DNA of 36,182 nucleotides from Isohypsibius dastychi (lineage: Eukaryota > Tardigrada > Eutardigrada > Parachela > Isohypsibiidae). The translations under genes were made by a program, and so were the position numbers. Where the stretch lies: positions 1 through 36,182 of the forward strand of contig JAQIWT010000101.1 in NCBI GenBank assembly GCA_034696485.1, in the 5' to 3' direction. Below are positions 1 through 10,574 of this stretch, piece after piece (within the stretch, counting starts at the first letter, position 1; every line of letters begins with the position of its first letter). The notes below the pieces were generated by a model. The model did no database searches, had not been told where the DNA came from, and saw only the letters and a program-made list of their open reading frames with translations.

Positions 1-83
1 CAATCGTACCAACAGTCATCCAGACGCCCCTGCGCCATGAACCTCTAGCTCGATATTTAGCCGCTCATCCTAACCGACCATTT

Positions 84-1606
84 GTGAATAGGCTTTTGAA
101 TATCATTCAGCATGGTGCTAATATTGGATTTGTTGGCCCTCAATTTTCTCGTAATACTCCTAACGCGCAGTCTGCTAAATTGCATGCATCAGTTCTTATC
201 AAGAGTGTGTTGAAAGAAGTCAATTTGGACCATGCCGTCGGTCCTTTTGATGCACCACCCCTGCCTGATTTTGTTGTAAGCTCGCTTGGTGTGCGGCCAA
301 GAAGCAATGGTGGTCATCGAATAATAATGGACTTGTCTCGTCCGTTCGGCGACAGTGTTAACGATTTCATCGATAAAGAAAGCTACTCTGTATCATACTG
401 CTCTATTGAGGATGCGATGAAAACAATTGTCACATCTGGCAAAGGCTCATTTCTGGCTAAAGTCGATTCGAAGCATGAATTTCGCCTAATTCCAGTTAGA
501 CCAGAAGACTGGCATCTACTCGGCTACAAGGTGGAGGGAAAATATTACTTGGATGTTGTTCTTCCTTTCGGCTGTCGGTCTTCTCCTTTCTTATTCTGTT
601 TGCTCTCTGATGCACTACACTGGATTCTCGTAAATGAAAGTGGCTCTGACCTGGTCGAACATTATGTCGATGACTTTTTTCTCGTGGCCAATACTCTAAT
701 TGGTTGTCGCAACCAAGTTGCGCTATTCACAAAATTTGCTCTAATTGTGGTGTGCCAACTGCTGACGAAAAAGATGAACCGCCAGCTCAACGTATTCCAT
801 TTCTTGGAATTCTTCTTGACTCTGTCAATTACACTCTCTCCTTGCCGCCTGGCAAGCTCTCTCAAATTTGCGCTCTGCTCGACCAGTGGTCCAGTCGTAA
901 ATCATGCTCACTCTCCGATCTTCAGTCACTGATCGGCTCTCTGCAGTTTGCAGCTAAATGCGTGCCAGCTGGCCGCCTGTTCACTCGCAGACTAATAAAT
1001 CTGCTCCTGCTCTCTCGCAAGATGTCTCTAATTATTCTTGATGAAGATTTCTTCCTCGATATCAAATGGTGGAAAGAATTTCTCCCCAAGTGGAACGGTT
1101 CAGCGCCATTTCTGTCGTTAAACTGGCTGAGCCCAGCAATAACTCATCTGTTCACAGATGCCGCGGCTTCTCACGGCTATGCTGGTTTTTTGCATGGGAA
1201 ATGGTTTCAGAATAATTGGCCACCTAGCTTTGCCGAATCTTACCCATGCATCAATGTCCTCGAAATGATACCGATTTTCGTTTCATGTCACTTGTGGAAA
1301 AAAGAATTTTCTGGTAAAAAGATCCTCTTTCATTGCGATAATTTAGGCGTTGTACAAGCCTGGAAAAAACTTGGTTCTAGTAACCGTAGTATCCTGTGCT
1401 TAATGCGTTTGATTGCCGAGAATAATTTCGCGCTGTCTATTGTTCATATCAATGGTTTCGAGAACAAAATCGCTGATTCACTTTCCCGGTTCCAGGTGGA
1501 AAGATTCAGAGAATTAGCGCCAAACGCAAACCAAAAACCGGAAACAATTCTGGAGAGCATCACCAACCAAATTTCCAATTGCCTGTCAATCAACATTACC
1601 AGCTGA
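84..1606 (+). pseudogene. DIRS-like reverse transcriptase-RNase H, frameshifted
   Basis: The RT fingers and palm are read from about 84: conserved stretches include RSNGGHRIIMDLSRPFG, a KVDSK segment at the first catalytic aspartate and YVDD at the active site near 663-674. Just after YVDDFFLVANT, around 695-706, homology moves to another frame, where the thumb (RIPFLGILLDS) and RNase H follow. RNase H shows LFTDAAASHGYAGF, the LEM of INVLEMIPIF, FHCDNLGVV and the final ADSLSRF. Both pieces are close to the expected length, so a single frameshift is the simplest break. The usual DAF after the first RT aspartate is replaced by HEF, a further sign of decay. Confidence 0.8.
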
Positions 1607-2535
1607 CCGCAACAGCTGGTAGACTGGTCTCGAATCACATCGCCTCATCAAGCCAAAGGTCATACAGTGCCGGGTTGGAGCAGTTTCTCCAATTCTGTGT
1701 TGCAAGTCATGTCTCTCCACTGCCAGCTTCACCCGAAGTTGTCACAAACTTCATAGCAGCCTTGTTTGACCGTGAACTCTCTGCTTTCACCGCCAAAGTA
1801 TACATTGCCGCCATCGGCAATCTCCATTCCGAAAATTCCCATGCATCACCTTGCCATTCCAAATTGGTCCAAAACGCCCTGAAAGGCTACGCCCGTCTCA
1901 ACCCAAAGAAGCCAGACCCTCGTTTACCAGTAACGATTAACCTGATGCGTTTGATTAAAACTCGAATTTTCGATTCAGATCTCACACATTATGACAGATG
2001 TCTTTATTGGTCAGCCTTCACCCTTGCCTTCTTCGGATTCCTGCGGGTCAGCGAATTCACCAGCCCAAACCGCTCTACATGCGACCGCGAGAAATGCCTG
2101 AAATATTCGGACTTTGTTCTCACCAAGTCCACCTTGTCGGTCAACATACGCCAGTCCAAAACTGACCAACTTGCCAAAGGTCACGTCATAAAACTATCCG
2201 CCCCTCATCGCTCCGTTTGCCCAGTCGAAGCGTACCGGAAATTCCTGAACAGCTCCCCATTCCATTATCCAGAGCTATACAGGAAACCAGTCTTCACCCT
2301 TTCATCCGGCTATTTTCTGACACCAGGAAAGCTACTCGTTATGATGCGTCAATTCCTAGCTGGAACACCAGAACTCAACCGGTACAACACACACATCTTT
2401 CGAATCGGCGCCGCAAGCCAAGCGTCTGCCAATGGAATTCCCGCCCAAAAAATTAAGGATGCTGGGAGATGGAAAAGCTCTGCCTACACCGGATACATCC
2501 GCAATAAAAAGAATGCATGCCTTGGTTTTTACTAA
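1579..2535 (+). CDS. DIRS-type tyrosine recombinase
   Basis: This is a phage-integrase-fold recombinase of about 310 residues. An N-terminal SAM-like domain (SQRSYSAGLEQFLQF) precedes the catalytic domain, which has the first arginine in FFGFLRVSEF, a HIFRIG box (HxxR), GRWKSSAYTGYIR carrying the W/H position and the nucleophilic tyrosine. It would integrate the circular cDNA of the retroelement. There is no ATG near its 5' end. The frame overlaps the RNase H frame by 28 nt, so it may be made by frameshifting or fusion, or the start may be decayed. No stop lies within the domain. Confidence 0.8.
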   Translation: MPVNQHYQLTATAGRLVSNHIASSSQRSYSAGLEQFLQFCVASHVSPLPASPEVVTNFIAALFDRELSAFTAKVYIAAIGNLHSENSHASPCHSKLVQNALKGYARLNPKKPDPRLPVTINLMRLIKTRIFDSDLTHYDRCLYWSAFTLAFFGFLRVSEFTSPNRSTCDREKCLKYSDFVLTKSTLSVNIRQSKTDQLAKGHVIKLSAPHRSVCPVEAYRKFLNSSPFHYPELYRKPVFTLSSGYFLTPGKLLVMMRQFLAGTPELNRYNTHIFRIGAASQASANGIPAQKIKDAGRWKSSAYTGYIRNKKNACLGFY

Positions 2536-2760
2536 AAACTGCTCGTTAATTTGGGGGCTTCTTGTTTGGGGGTGTCTGTTTGGAAGGCTTTCCGCGGGCA
2601 CTCTCAATTTCGGCAACACTTCCCGGCTCGTTGTTTTTACGGTAGCACGTTTGTTAAGAGTGTTTACTATACTGCTGTTCGTTATCGACTTCATCGCCTC
2701 ACGTCACTTCCTTCGTTCATTGATAGCTAAGCTAAAAAATATTAATTTCCAGCATAAAAC

Positions 2761-4487
2761 TCGAAAATTTTGACCAAACGAAAGCTGAACTTATATGTTC
2801 AAAAGAACAAATGACTGTTCAAAATGCAGGTATCGTTTTCACGGATACCAATTTTTCTTATTGATCTCTTATACTCAATCAGAATGTGAAATACAAGAAA
2901 CCAACTGATTTAGGATTTTACACGACAGACAGGTCCTTAAAATAAGGTTTATAAATAAAACTAAATGAAACGATGAAAACCAGGATATGTTTTAAGTTAG
3001 CGCAACGCAGGTGGTCGACGCGACGGTAAGATACCGCCGTGACGACGTGTTGGCGTAATTATCGGAGCGGGCCGGGTCGGGAGCTGTTTTTAAGAACCCG
3101 GCCCGAGAGGTCCTCTGAACTCTCTTCTGATAGTAACCGGATTATGACGTCGCAACCAGGCCGGGCCAAGCCGAGAGCAACGGCTCAGACCCGGGCCTAA
3201 GCCGCAAATTTGCGTGACATCGCTTAGCTCCTCAATGAAAAGGATAGTTATAACATATCAAATCGCCGAAGCCAAAAAATTAACCAAAAAGCGGATCAGA
3301 ATCATCGATGATTCGGACTGCACGGAACCAAGTGGAACTCAATATATTCTGCCGATTGAACAAAACTGAAGCGGAAAATCTGTTATACTTACGGTTTTGC
3401 ATAGCAAGACGAGACGGAACGGAAACTTCAAATCCAGAAATTCAGACAAAATCGAACGCAATAACGATTTTGTTCAATCCAGTTTAGCCCGAGCTGAACT
3501 TTGTAGATCGTAAGGCCACGCTGATGTAAGCTTCGGCTTCAACGTACTTCCTTCTACCATTTTTCGCGAGATTTCATTCTCCCGAGAGGTCGACCACTGA
3601 AGCACTGTTAGAAAAACTCCGACACATTAACCACCCCGTCCCCCTTCCTTCTTGACAGGTTTGCTGTCGGTAAGCTGTCATTACCCTATCTCCTGGTAGC
3701 TAACAGCTGCAAATATCGAATTCAAAGGGACGAAACACGCAACCACGCTGCTCCATATGTTCTTTCGTGGTGATCGGACTAGACCTTACTCCCTCCATCA
3801 ACTCGCTCAGGCTAACACAGCACATCGTCATCGAGAAAGTTATTGCTCTCGACAACCAAGAAACTGCCATAGTACGCGCGCTCCGATTTTTTTGCAAAAG
3901 ACTAGAGCCGAAAATGCTCTCTTAGTCATCCAAGAGTTAAGACACCGGACAGCAAACTCCAATATCCATTCGGGTTCAAGAGAAAACATTCAAGTACGAT
4001 GTCGAGTCGGATCAGTACTGCCTTCCTGAATGGGAACCAGCGATCCTATTTTCACGACCGGTCAGTGGTGGAGTTTGATTAAGACTTTTTAGCGGATGGT
4101 ACCTTTGGAATAATCTACACAGCGCAAGCAGCGGATGACGCAGGTTGACCCCATGATGCCCTATAGAACTGATACTTTTGCAGTTCGATTCTGGCGTGAA
4201 CGGTGATAAAATGGATCTCGGGACTTACTTGGAAGACGACACCGTCCAAGCAAATCTGGAGCAACCGATGTTTTTTCGAACATCGAGGAATGATCACATT
4301 GTGAAACACCACGCTGTTGGACGGGAAATCGACGGTGACCTTAGGATCACGTGAGTTATGGAGCATTGTGGCGGGGATTGAAGCATAATGAACACTAGCT
4401 GCGTGTTCCGCGCTACGCGCAGAAATCTGCAAGTTCGAAAAATTCACTCTAGAGTCCCAAGTGCTAGGCTGCTAAACCCACACTGTC
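2761..4487. other. Intergenic, no intact gene seen
   Basis: There is a GC-rich stretch (about 3050-3200) rich in GGGCC/CCGGG words and an A/T-richer stretch with no long frame. Around 4085-4135 a glycine-loop-like peptide (ADGTFGIIYTAQA) is readable on the plus strand, with stops on both sides. It may be a fragment of a decayed kinase gene, and I do not annotate it as a gene. Confidence 0.4.
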
Positions 4488-4492
4488 AAAAC

Positions 4493-4932
4493 CTTCGGGT
4501 TGTTGGGTGTTCCACCGGAAGGAGGGAACCCCTTCGGATTGTCAGGTGTTCCACCGGAAGGGGGTTCTTCGGGTTGTCAGGTGTTCCACTGGAAGGGGGA
4601 ACCCTTCAGTTGTTGTTGGGTGCTCCACCGGAACGGGGAACCCTTCGGATTGTCAGGTGTTCCACCGGAAGGGGGAACCCTTCGGGTTGTTGGGTGTTCC
4701 ACCGGAAGGGGGACCCTTCGGATTGTCAGGTGTTCCACCGGAACGGGGGGAACCCTTCGGGCTGTTGGGTGTTCCCCCGGAAGGGGGGAACCCTTCGGAT
4801 TGTCAGGTGTTCCACCGGAAGGGGGAACCCTTCGGATTGTTGGGTGTTCCACCGGAAGGCTGGAACCCTTCGGATTGTTGGGTGTTCCACCGGAAGGCTG
4901 GAACCCTTCGGATTGTCAGGTGTTCCACCGAA
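4493..4932. repeat. Minisatellite, 37-38 bp unit, about 12 copies
   Basis: A direct tandem array has the unit GTGTTCCACCGGAAGGGGGA followed by ACCCTTCGGATTGTCAG or a GGTTGTTGG variant. Two unit types (TTGTCAGG and TTGTTGGG) alternate irregularly. The period is not a multiple of three, so all three plus frames and two minus frames stay open as repetitive peptides such as CSTGRG, VPPEGG and VFHRKG. This is what a simple GC-rich tandem repeat produces and is not evidence for a protein. Confidence 0.9.
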
Positions 4933-5297
4933 AGTTTTTGATCCGCATGTTTTTTGAAATGCACCCTGGCCCTGGTAATCGAGGAATTATACGTTTGACG
5001 ATCGCAAATGATCTGGTATTTTGATATGAACTGAGCGGGTCTGGAGAGATCAGTGCAGCGGGCAAACATGTGTTTGCAGTTGCGCAAAAGCCAACTTTTC
5101 AAGACAATCAGTGTGACATACGCACGTTAGCACTTTAACATAAAGATTCGTGCTACCCACTTCCGGCACTTGTTCAAAACCTATTTCATGCTTTCACTTC
5201 ATGAACCAACACAGTTGTTATCCAGTCTTCTAGAATAGCACCTGATCTGCTACAGGACTTACATAGGCGCAGTGACCTCTCTTCGAGGGCGCCAAAG

Positions 5298-5596
5298 TAG
5301 AGACCGGCACCGTTCGCTTTTTTCTGAACGGAACTGGACGGAATTGGATTTTGGGAGAACTGAGCTGAATCCGGTTCGAAACGGACTGAACGGATCCGAA
5401 CTGAAGGGAAAAACTGAATACGCTATTGATTTTGCCTAAATAATTTCAAAAAGCGGAAAGTCCGTTTTTCTAACAGATTTTGCAGAGCGGAACTGGACGG
5501 AACGGAAACTTTTACCAAAAAACAGTGGACGGAACTGAACGGTTAAACTGTTCCGTTCGGCTCCGTCCAGCTCAAGCTGAACGGTGCAGGTCTCTA
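5298..5596. mobile_element. Probable non-autonomous DNA element (MITE), about 300 bp
   Basis: The ends are inverted copies: TAGAGACCGGCACCGTTC at the left, and at the right the complement of TAGAGACCTGCACCGTTC. The interior is made of GGAACTGAACGGAAC-type short repeats. The terminal TAGAGACC is hAT-like. The 8-bp flanks (CGCCAAAG and TGACACAG) do not match, so a target duplication is missing or decayed. Confidence 0.5.
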
Positions 5597-5656
5597 TGAC
5601 ACAGCCAAACAAAGCTTTCGTCAAACAACATGGGACCCGAAAAAGTGAGGGCTTAA

Positions 5657-7008
5657 CCTATTCGTGACCACTGACGTCAAATGTGGCGGTTCGGGTCACG
5701 ATTTTTCCCATGGTCAGTGTAGCAGTTATTACTTTTTTGATGACTGATTCTGACAGAGCAGACCTTAATCTATATTTAGAAACAAAGTTTGAAGCCCTGC
5801 CATGAAGCGGGGCTCACAGTGACATGGTCAAAGTTGACCATTTTTGCACTTTTCTGGCTCCTGCAGGTCCACGCAGAAATCATGACACCCGCTGTCAAAA
5901 AAAATCAGAACAAAAATTAGTCGAAATTTTATCATCCGGCTCCATCATAATCCGGAAGGAGTTAGGGCCTGAGTAAAAACAGGCAAGATGGTGGGTGACC
6001 GAATTTTCGATGGAACATTTGTCTTCAGTGGGCATCGACAGGTTGGTGCCAGTTTATGGATCTCCAGAACTTACCATCGGCTTTCTTTGTTCTTGGGCTC
6101 ATTAGAATGACAAAAAATTTATTATGCCGGAAAAAACTGAACAAGAAACGAAAAACTGACCACTGGCTATTTTTGGCCTGAAAGCTGGAGAAAATTCAGC
6201 AAGATTTTTGTCGCATGTTAAATAACTTCCAGAATGAAGACATATATGTTCAAAGGACGGCTGACCACCGTCCTGTGGCAACTCTTCTAAAGCAATTTGG
6301 CCAAGTCGGTCGAACCTCGAGATCGACACCAATCCGCCAAAACTGATAATATTGCTGTCTGAGTCGCTTGAGTCCCGTTTCCTCAATTGGGAGATATGAG
6401 GGTGTTCGAAACACGCTACATACTAATGTTAAAGGGAATCGAGGACGCTGCACGAAATGTAGTCCGAATACGGGAAGGTTGCGCTATTAAAAGTGTGGAG
6501 TGCGGCTCCATCATGATTGCTGTTCTGTGTTTCTTGGTCAGATTCGTGACCAAATGTGAAAGTGAGCACATATCTCACAGTAATAATCATACCGCATAAA
6601 CTAAAACTGATTTTGATGCGTTTTCATCCTTTCATTATTGGATAGAAAAATTCTGCCGGAATTGCGTGACCTTTTGCCCAAACAATTGACCAGTGGTCAG
6701 CTGATGCATTTCGGTCAAATATTCCGCCATGAATGATTTTTCTCTTTCCAACGAGCCGAAGAATGACCGATTCGGATGGCAACTTATCGAGAAACATGGA
6801 TCGCCACAAATGTGGCGATGCCCACTGACGAAAATTGTTCCCGTCATTCCCGTCACCTGTTCCCTGACGCTTCCTGTTCCCGTCATTACACTTTTTTGAC
6901 CGCCGGTCAAAAAAATTTGAAAGATTGCTAGTTGAGTTTGTTATTTTTTTCTGACTCAGACTGCTTGTTAAAATCACCCGCTTCCTTGAGGTAGCGGGCA
7001 TCAATAGG
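5657..7008. mobile_element. Candidate TTAA-flanked element (piggyBac-type MITE)
   Basis: TTAA occurs at both borders (5653-5656 and 7009-7012). The imperfect inverted ends begin CCTATTCGTGACC on the left and CCTATTGATGCCC on the complement of the right. No transposase frame is inside. The terminal match is short (about 10 of 13), so this could be chance. Confidence 0.3.
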
Positions 7009-7012
7009 TTAA

Positions 7013-7927
7013 CACGGCTGATTAGACAAATTCAACGTTTTTGAGAACGAGTACGACAATTCCCGCCTCCTCCCGCCAACTCCTCCAAAGGTCACCTTGT
7101 TTGGTTAATGTTTCCTGATTTTAGCTCCACTTCGCATTTCCATTTCGAGCGGTGTTCAACTGACAATTTCTTCCAAACAACATGCCAGTAGATGAGCATG
7201 CTCTGGGAAACTTTCCATTGTTGATTAGCGATTCTAGTCTGCTTTTGCTAGGTGTAGTATTGCTTGTCACAACGCTGGATTAAGCTCACAAACAACAAGT
7301 TCGTGGCTGAGACTGGATAAAAAAATATCATGTGGGTCACTCCCACAACGTAAGGATGCACTATTATGAGTTAGTTTCTTCAGGCGAAACAAATTTCCGT
7401 GATAAATTACGAACTTTTGGAGAAAAATTTTCGGAGTAAAACGTAGATGTGTGGAGTAGAACGTCATGGCTAACAGAACAAGGTGGGTGACTCTTTACTG
7501 ACGCCGCTTTTGCGTGTCTGCCCGAAAAACGTGATTTTTCGAATATTCATAACTGATCACGGCAACTTGTTTCACCTCAAAAAACTCGCTGATAGAAACT
7601 TGCTGATTCCTTAGTACATCTCCTACGTGGTGAGCCCAAAGGGTTCTTTTTCATCTAGTCCAAGTCACGGGCATCTTGCCTATCAATCCATTTGTCGTCA
7701 AACCAATATTTCTCAAGAGATGACGGATCATTGGTTGCCAAGGTCAAAACTAGAACAATACTCTATCCTCGCGCGTTTCGAGAACTGCAACATGTCGGTC
7801 CATGGGCCTTTCTGTCTTCTGGTCTGCTAGGAATCGCCGATGTCTCGTGCCCAAATTTTCAGGACATTTTGTCTGAATGCTTGACCCGGAGCCCCATAAC
7901 CGCACCGGTGCACGAACTTTGCTAAAC
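7013..7927. other. Intergenic, nothing recognised
   Basis: Only short overlapping frames without domain signals are present between the last flank element and the Polinton insertion site. I see no repeats or RNA genes here. Confidence 0.5.
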
Positions 7928-7933
7928 CATCGA
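7928..7933. repeat. Left 6-bp target-site duplication CATCGA
   Basis: CATCGA directly precedes the left inverted repeat and recurs directly after the right one at 30873-30878. Six base pairs is the usual duplication made by Polinton integrases. Confidence 0.92.
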
Positions 7934-8020
7934 AGGAGGAAACAGTGTAGGGTCAGGCAGATTTTACAGTTCCGGAATCGGAACTGTAAGATCGGCCATG
8001 GCCACTGAAGAAATAAAATT
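7934..8020 (+). repeat. Left terminal inverted repeat of the Polinton
   Basis: It begins AGGAGGAAACAGTG and matches the complement of 30786-30872 with one mismatch in the first 71 bp, then less well to about 87 bp. Inside is a perfect 11-bp hairpin (TTACAGTTCCG, four-base loop GAAT, complement) at about 7966-7991. The repeat is short for a Polinton. Confidence 0.92.
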
Positions 8021-8320
8021 CCAGAATTGTTTTCGGTGGTGTAAGTTCTAAATGAAATCTACAAAATAGATCCTGATACCGCAAATAATGTGACAGCAAA
8101 TAAATCGTTCGGACAAATCAAAATAAAAATCGCAACACAAGCGAAAAAATAAATTTGCAATACACGTTGACATTCACTTCCGGTGGTACGAAAAATGCCA
8201 AAAATATTTGCGTGAATGTTTTGAGACGGGGAAAAAAATTTCAAAAAAATCAAAAACCATTTTTGTGATGAAAACAAAACAAAACAAAAAATACGCAGGT
8301 GGTCTACGTCAAGAGACTTC

Positions 8321-8617
8321 ATGATGATGTTGAAGGCACATGATTTCGTAAATGATAACTCCACACCAGAAAATCAAAACAATAATTATGAAAGAGGTAT
8401 GCCTCAGTATTCGTAATCATCTTCAATGCCTACAAAACCAGCAACAGGTTTCATACAAAAATACAAACGCAGACCAGAAATAGGAATAAACGCAAATAAG
8501 ATTAACCTACACACACGCAGAGAAGAAATGTTATCATTTCTGAAAACCGAGAAGCAACCGGAAGTCGAACACAGGTTTTTAATACAAGACGATCTGGATA
8601 TGTGTAATGATGTTTAA
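8321..8617 (+). CDS. Small basic unknown protein, two exons (81 aa)
   Basis: Exons 8321-8396 and 8448-8617 are joined over a 51-nt GTATG..ACAG intron. The junction keeps the frame, giving 82 codons with the stop. The start is the first of three consecutive ATGs. The product is rich in Lys, Arg, Asn and Gln (for example KYKRRPEIG and LHTRREEM), has no membrane segment and has an acidic end. I recognise no family. It is the first gene inside the left TIR, convergent with the next gene. A conserved copy in a sister element would be needed to be sure it is a gene. Confidence 0.5.
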
Positions 8618-8764
8618 GATATCTAAAAATACACAAAAAAATCACAAAAAATATACAAAAATTGAGCAGCTCTAAAATGAGCAAATTTGGTCATGAATTT
8701 TGGTAAGACGTCAGATCTGAATAAAATGATTTGTACAAGAAAATGGAACCAACTTGATTCCGCA

Positions 8765-9478
8765 TCATTTCATGAAGAAGATTTTGGGGACTTCGTCGGT
8801 GGTGACTGGCCAAAACTGGACAATTTTATCGTGGCATTCCGGTGCAGGCAACTCCTGGAATTCCAAATGGTACAATCCGTGCACATACGTGGCGAATTTT
8901 TCAGCGAATTTCTGCAACTTTGCAGCCCATTGTGGAATGGTTTGAATTGCGGCGACGGTGGAATACACGATACCATGAGTATTTCTGGAACCACAATTTT
9001 GCAGAAAATACAAACAACTTTAAAATGTGAAACTCACGTTAACATGACCACCTCCAGATCATCTCCATTGTCCTCGCGTTCGATAACATAACCCAGGACT
9101 TTAATCACGCGAGCCTGTTCGATCTTTTGACGCACGAAAGCAGTCAAATCGTTCATCGTGAACGTTCCGGGATCTTTGACCATTTCCTTGACACCAGTTG
9201 GAAGAGTTTCAAGAGAAACCACATCGTTGCTGAAAATACCATCAGTTGTGACAAAAATCTGGAATAAATCAAAGTGGAACTTACGATTCTGGATATCCAA
9301 AATATCGGACACGGGCATGAGTTGGAACATTATCCGTCTTGATAATTTCCAGTACCGAATCAACGAAACAATCGATGTTCTCAACTTCTCGTAATTCAAT
9401 GATATCGAACTGATGTGCGAATCTCTCCCTGATGTGGCGTAGCCGCATCGAGAGAGGAAGGGGGATCTCAAGAGCCAT
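8765..9478 (-). CDS. Unknown Polinton protein A, three exons (201 aa)
   Basis: Exons 9478-9285, 9229-9038 and 8984-8765 are separated by introns of 55 and 53 nt (GTAAG..TTTTCAG and GTGAG..TTCCAG). The total is 606 nt, in frame throughout. A TATA box (TATAAAA, 9546-9540) lies 62 nt before the ATG. The sequence is mostly helical and mixed-charge, for example MRLRHIRERFAHQF and FVRQKIEQARVIKVLGYVI, with no transmembrane segment. It resembles the next gene upstream in the pattern [VI]L[EQ]I[IV]K near residue 45, an R[IV][IL]KV[LV]G block before the second intron and the place of that intron, so the two are tandem paralogues. Function unknown. Confidence 0.72.
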
Positions 9479-9539
9479 ACTGAATAAATCAGAGAAATGA
9501 AAATGTTGCAACTGATTTCAGCTTCGATGTGACTTCGGC

Positions 9540-9546
9540 TTTTATA
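9540..9546 (-). promoter_or_regulatory. TATA box of gene A
   Basis: TATAAAAGCC on the minus strand, 62 nt upstream of the gene A start. It shares the TATAWAAGC core with boxes of other genes in this element. Confidence 0.65.
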
Positions 9547-9645
9547 CCAAAGTGTACATGCTGGAACACATTCCAGCACGTACACAGCGCAACAGGAAAA
9601 ACCGAAAAATGGGAAGAAAAAAACGGTCGTTAATACGACGTACGG

Positions 9646-10307
9646 TCAATCGACAAAAACATAGAGCTGATCAGACTCATCGTAATCTAGTGCGGAGAAC
9701 ATACGCATCTCACTGACCACTTGGTTATCAGTAAATTCGGGGAACTCAGTGCGTATAATATCTTCAAGGATGCGCTGTGTTTTGTTCTCATACAGACGAA
9801 ATGTGCGATGCCAGTCCGGGTGTTTTCGGACCTCAGCAATCTTGGTCAACATGTTTGTCCCATCACTCCTGAATATTGAACGAACTGATATCAAAAATAG
9901 GAGAATGGTATACTCAACAATGACAAATCCTTACATCACCAGAAAAACATTCTGTTCGTCATACGGCCTAGGAGGATTGGTGTGTACAATTCCCACGACT
10001 TTAAGAATCCGTAGTTCAGCAAGATGGTTTTTAATGTGGTGGTTCATTTGATCAACAGAATCCTCCAGACTCAGGTATGACTGCAAATATCCGGGTAGAC
10101 CGCTAGGGCTGAGTTCACTGGATATGTCGGTTCCAGATGTTCAACGAAAATCCGAGTCACTTGACCATTGCCATCTTTGACGATTTGAAGAATCTTATGA
10201 ATCCGAAGGGGAACGAGGGATAATTTTCGAACCTCCCGATTAATGCAATGCAGACTGTACATACATTTCACAATGTATCGGCGTTGTTCTAATGCGGAGG
10301 TGGCCAT
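9646..10307 (-). CDS. Unknown Polinton protein B, paralogue of A (about 185 aa)
   Basis: Exon 1 starts at 10307 and exon 2 at 10080. Exon 3 is 9868-9646 after a clear 66-nt intron (GTAAGG..ATATTCAG, 9869-9934). The first intron is less certain: the frame-preserving choice is 10081-10118 (GTGAAC..TTGCAG, only 38 nt), and a 65-nt alternative starts at 10145. Exon 2 has RILKVVGIVHT, matching RVIKVLGYVIE of protein A at the same distance from the second intron. Exon 3 is rich in charged helix (TQRILEDIIRTEFPEF). A TATA box at 10347-10341 lies 34 nt before the ATG. No known family. The gene is divergent from the chromo-domain gene. Confidence 0.65.
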
Positions 10308-10340
10308 GGCTTAACAATGTGAAATTCATGGCAAAAGTGC

Positions 10341-10347
10341 TTTTATA
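10341..10347 (-). promoter_or_regulatory. TATA box of gene B
   Basis: TATAAAAGCA on the minus strand, close to the start of gene B, which implies a very short leader. Confidence 0.6.
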
Positions 10348-10490
10348 CTTGGAGTGTAGAGTTACATGGTTTGTTTTCAACTGACCACAAAACCAAAAAC
10401 AGTTTTCCAAGAAAGTTTTTTCTAGCAGCGCGTTCCCCCAACGTCCTTACCAGTTCTAGGTAATCGGTCAGCCCGCATTCCAATCCACCA

Positions 10491-10498
10491 TATATAAA
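10491..10498 (+). promoter_or_regulatory. TATA box of the chromo-domain gene
   Basis: TATATAAAGCCC sits 84 nt upstream of the ATG at 10575, in the divergent space between gene B and this gene. Confidence 0.65.
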
Positions 10499-10574
10499 GC
10501 CCGAGTTCTCCACTGAACAAATCAGTTGCAGCTCGGACATCGGAAATAGCAAAAAGGATAGCCTGGAACCAGAA

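Larger units (their letters stand above)
1..2760 (+). mobile_element. DIRS-like tyrosine-recombinase retrotransposon, 3' part
   Basis: Reverse transcriptase, RNase H and tyrosine recombinase follow each other on one strand, which is the order of DIRS-type retroelements (they integrate by a recombinase and not by a DDE integrase). The 5' part, with gag, lies outside the window. The terminal repeats and internal complementary region usual for DIRS were not located, so the right end near 2760 is only the end of the coding signal plus a short tail. One frameshift in the RT region suggests a dead copy. Confidence 0.8.

Noticed and set aside
3985-4330. Possible protein kinase fragment with a glycine-rich loop
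   Set aside because: Only one short motif is readable, with stops close on both sides and no lysine, HRD or DFG region following.
4493-4932. CRISPR-like repeat array
   Set aside because: The units are contiguous without unique spacers, and the genome is eukaryotic.
4388-5102. Five overlapping Gly/Pro/Cys-rich frames on both strands
   Set aside because: They are products of the 37-38 bp tandem repeat read in different frames.
8059-8364. A 101-codon minus-strand frame next to the left TIR
   Set aside because: It is low-complexity Phe/Leu/Ile-rich sequence from an A-rich stretch, overlapping a better supported spliced plus-strand gene.
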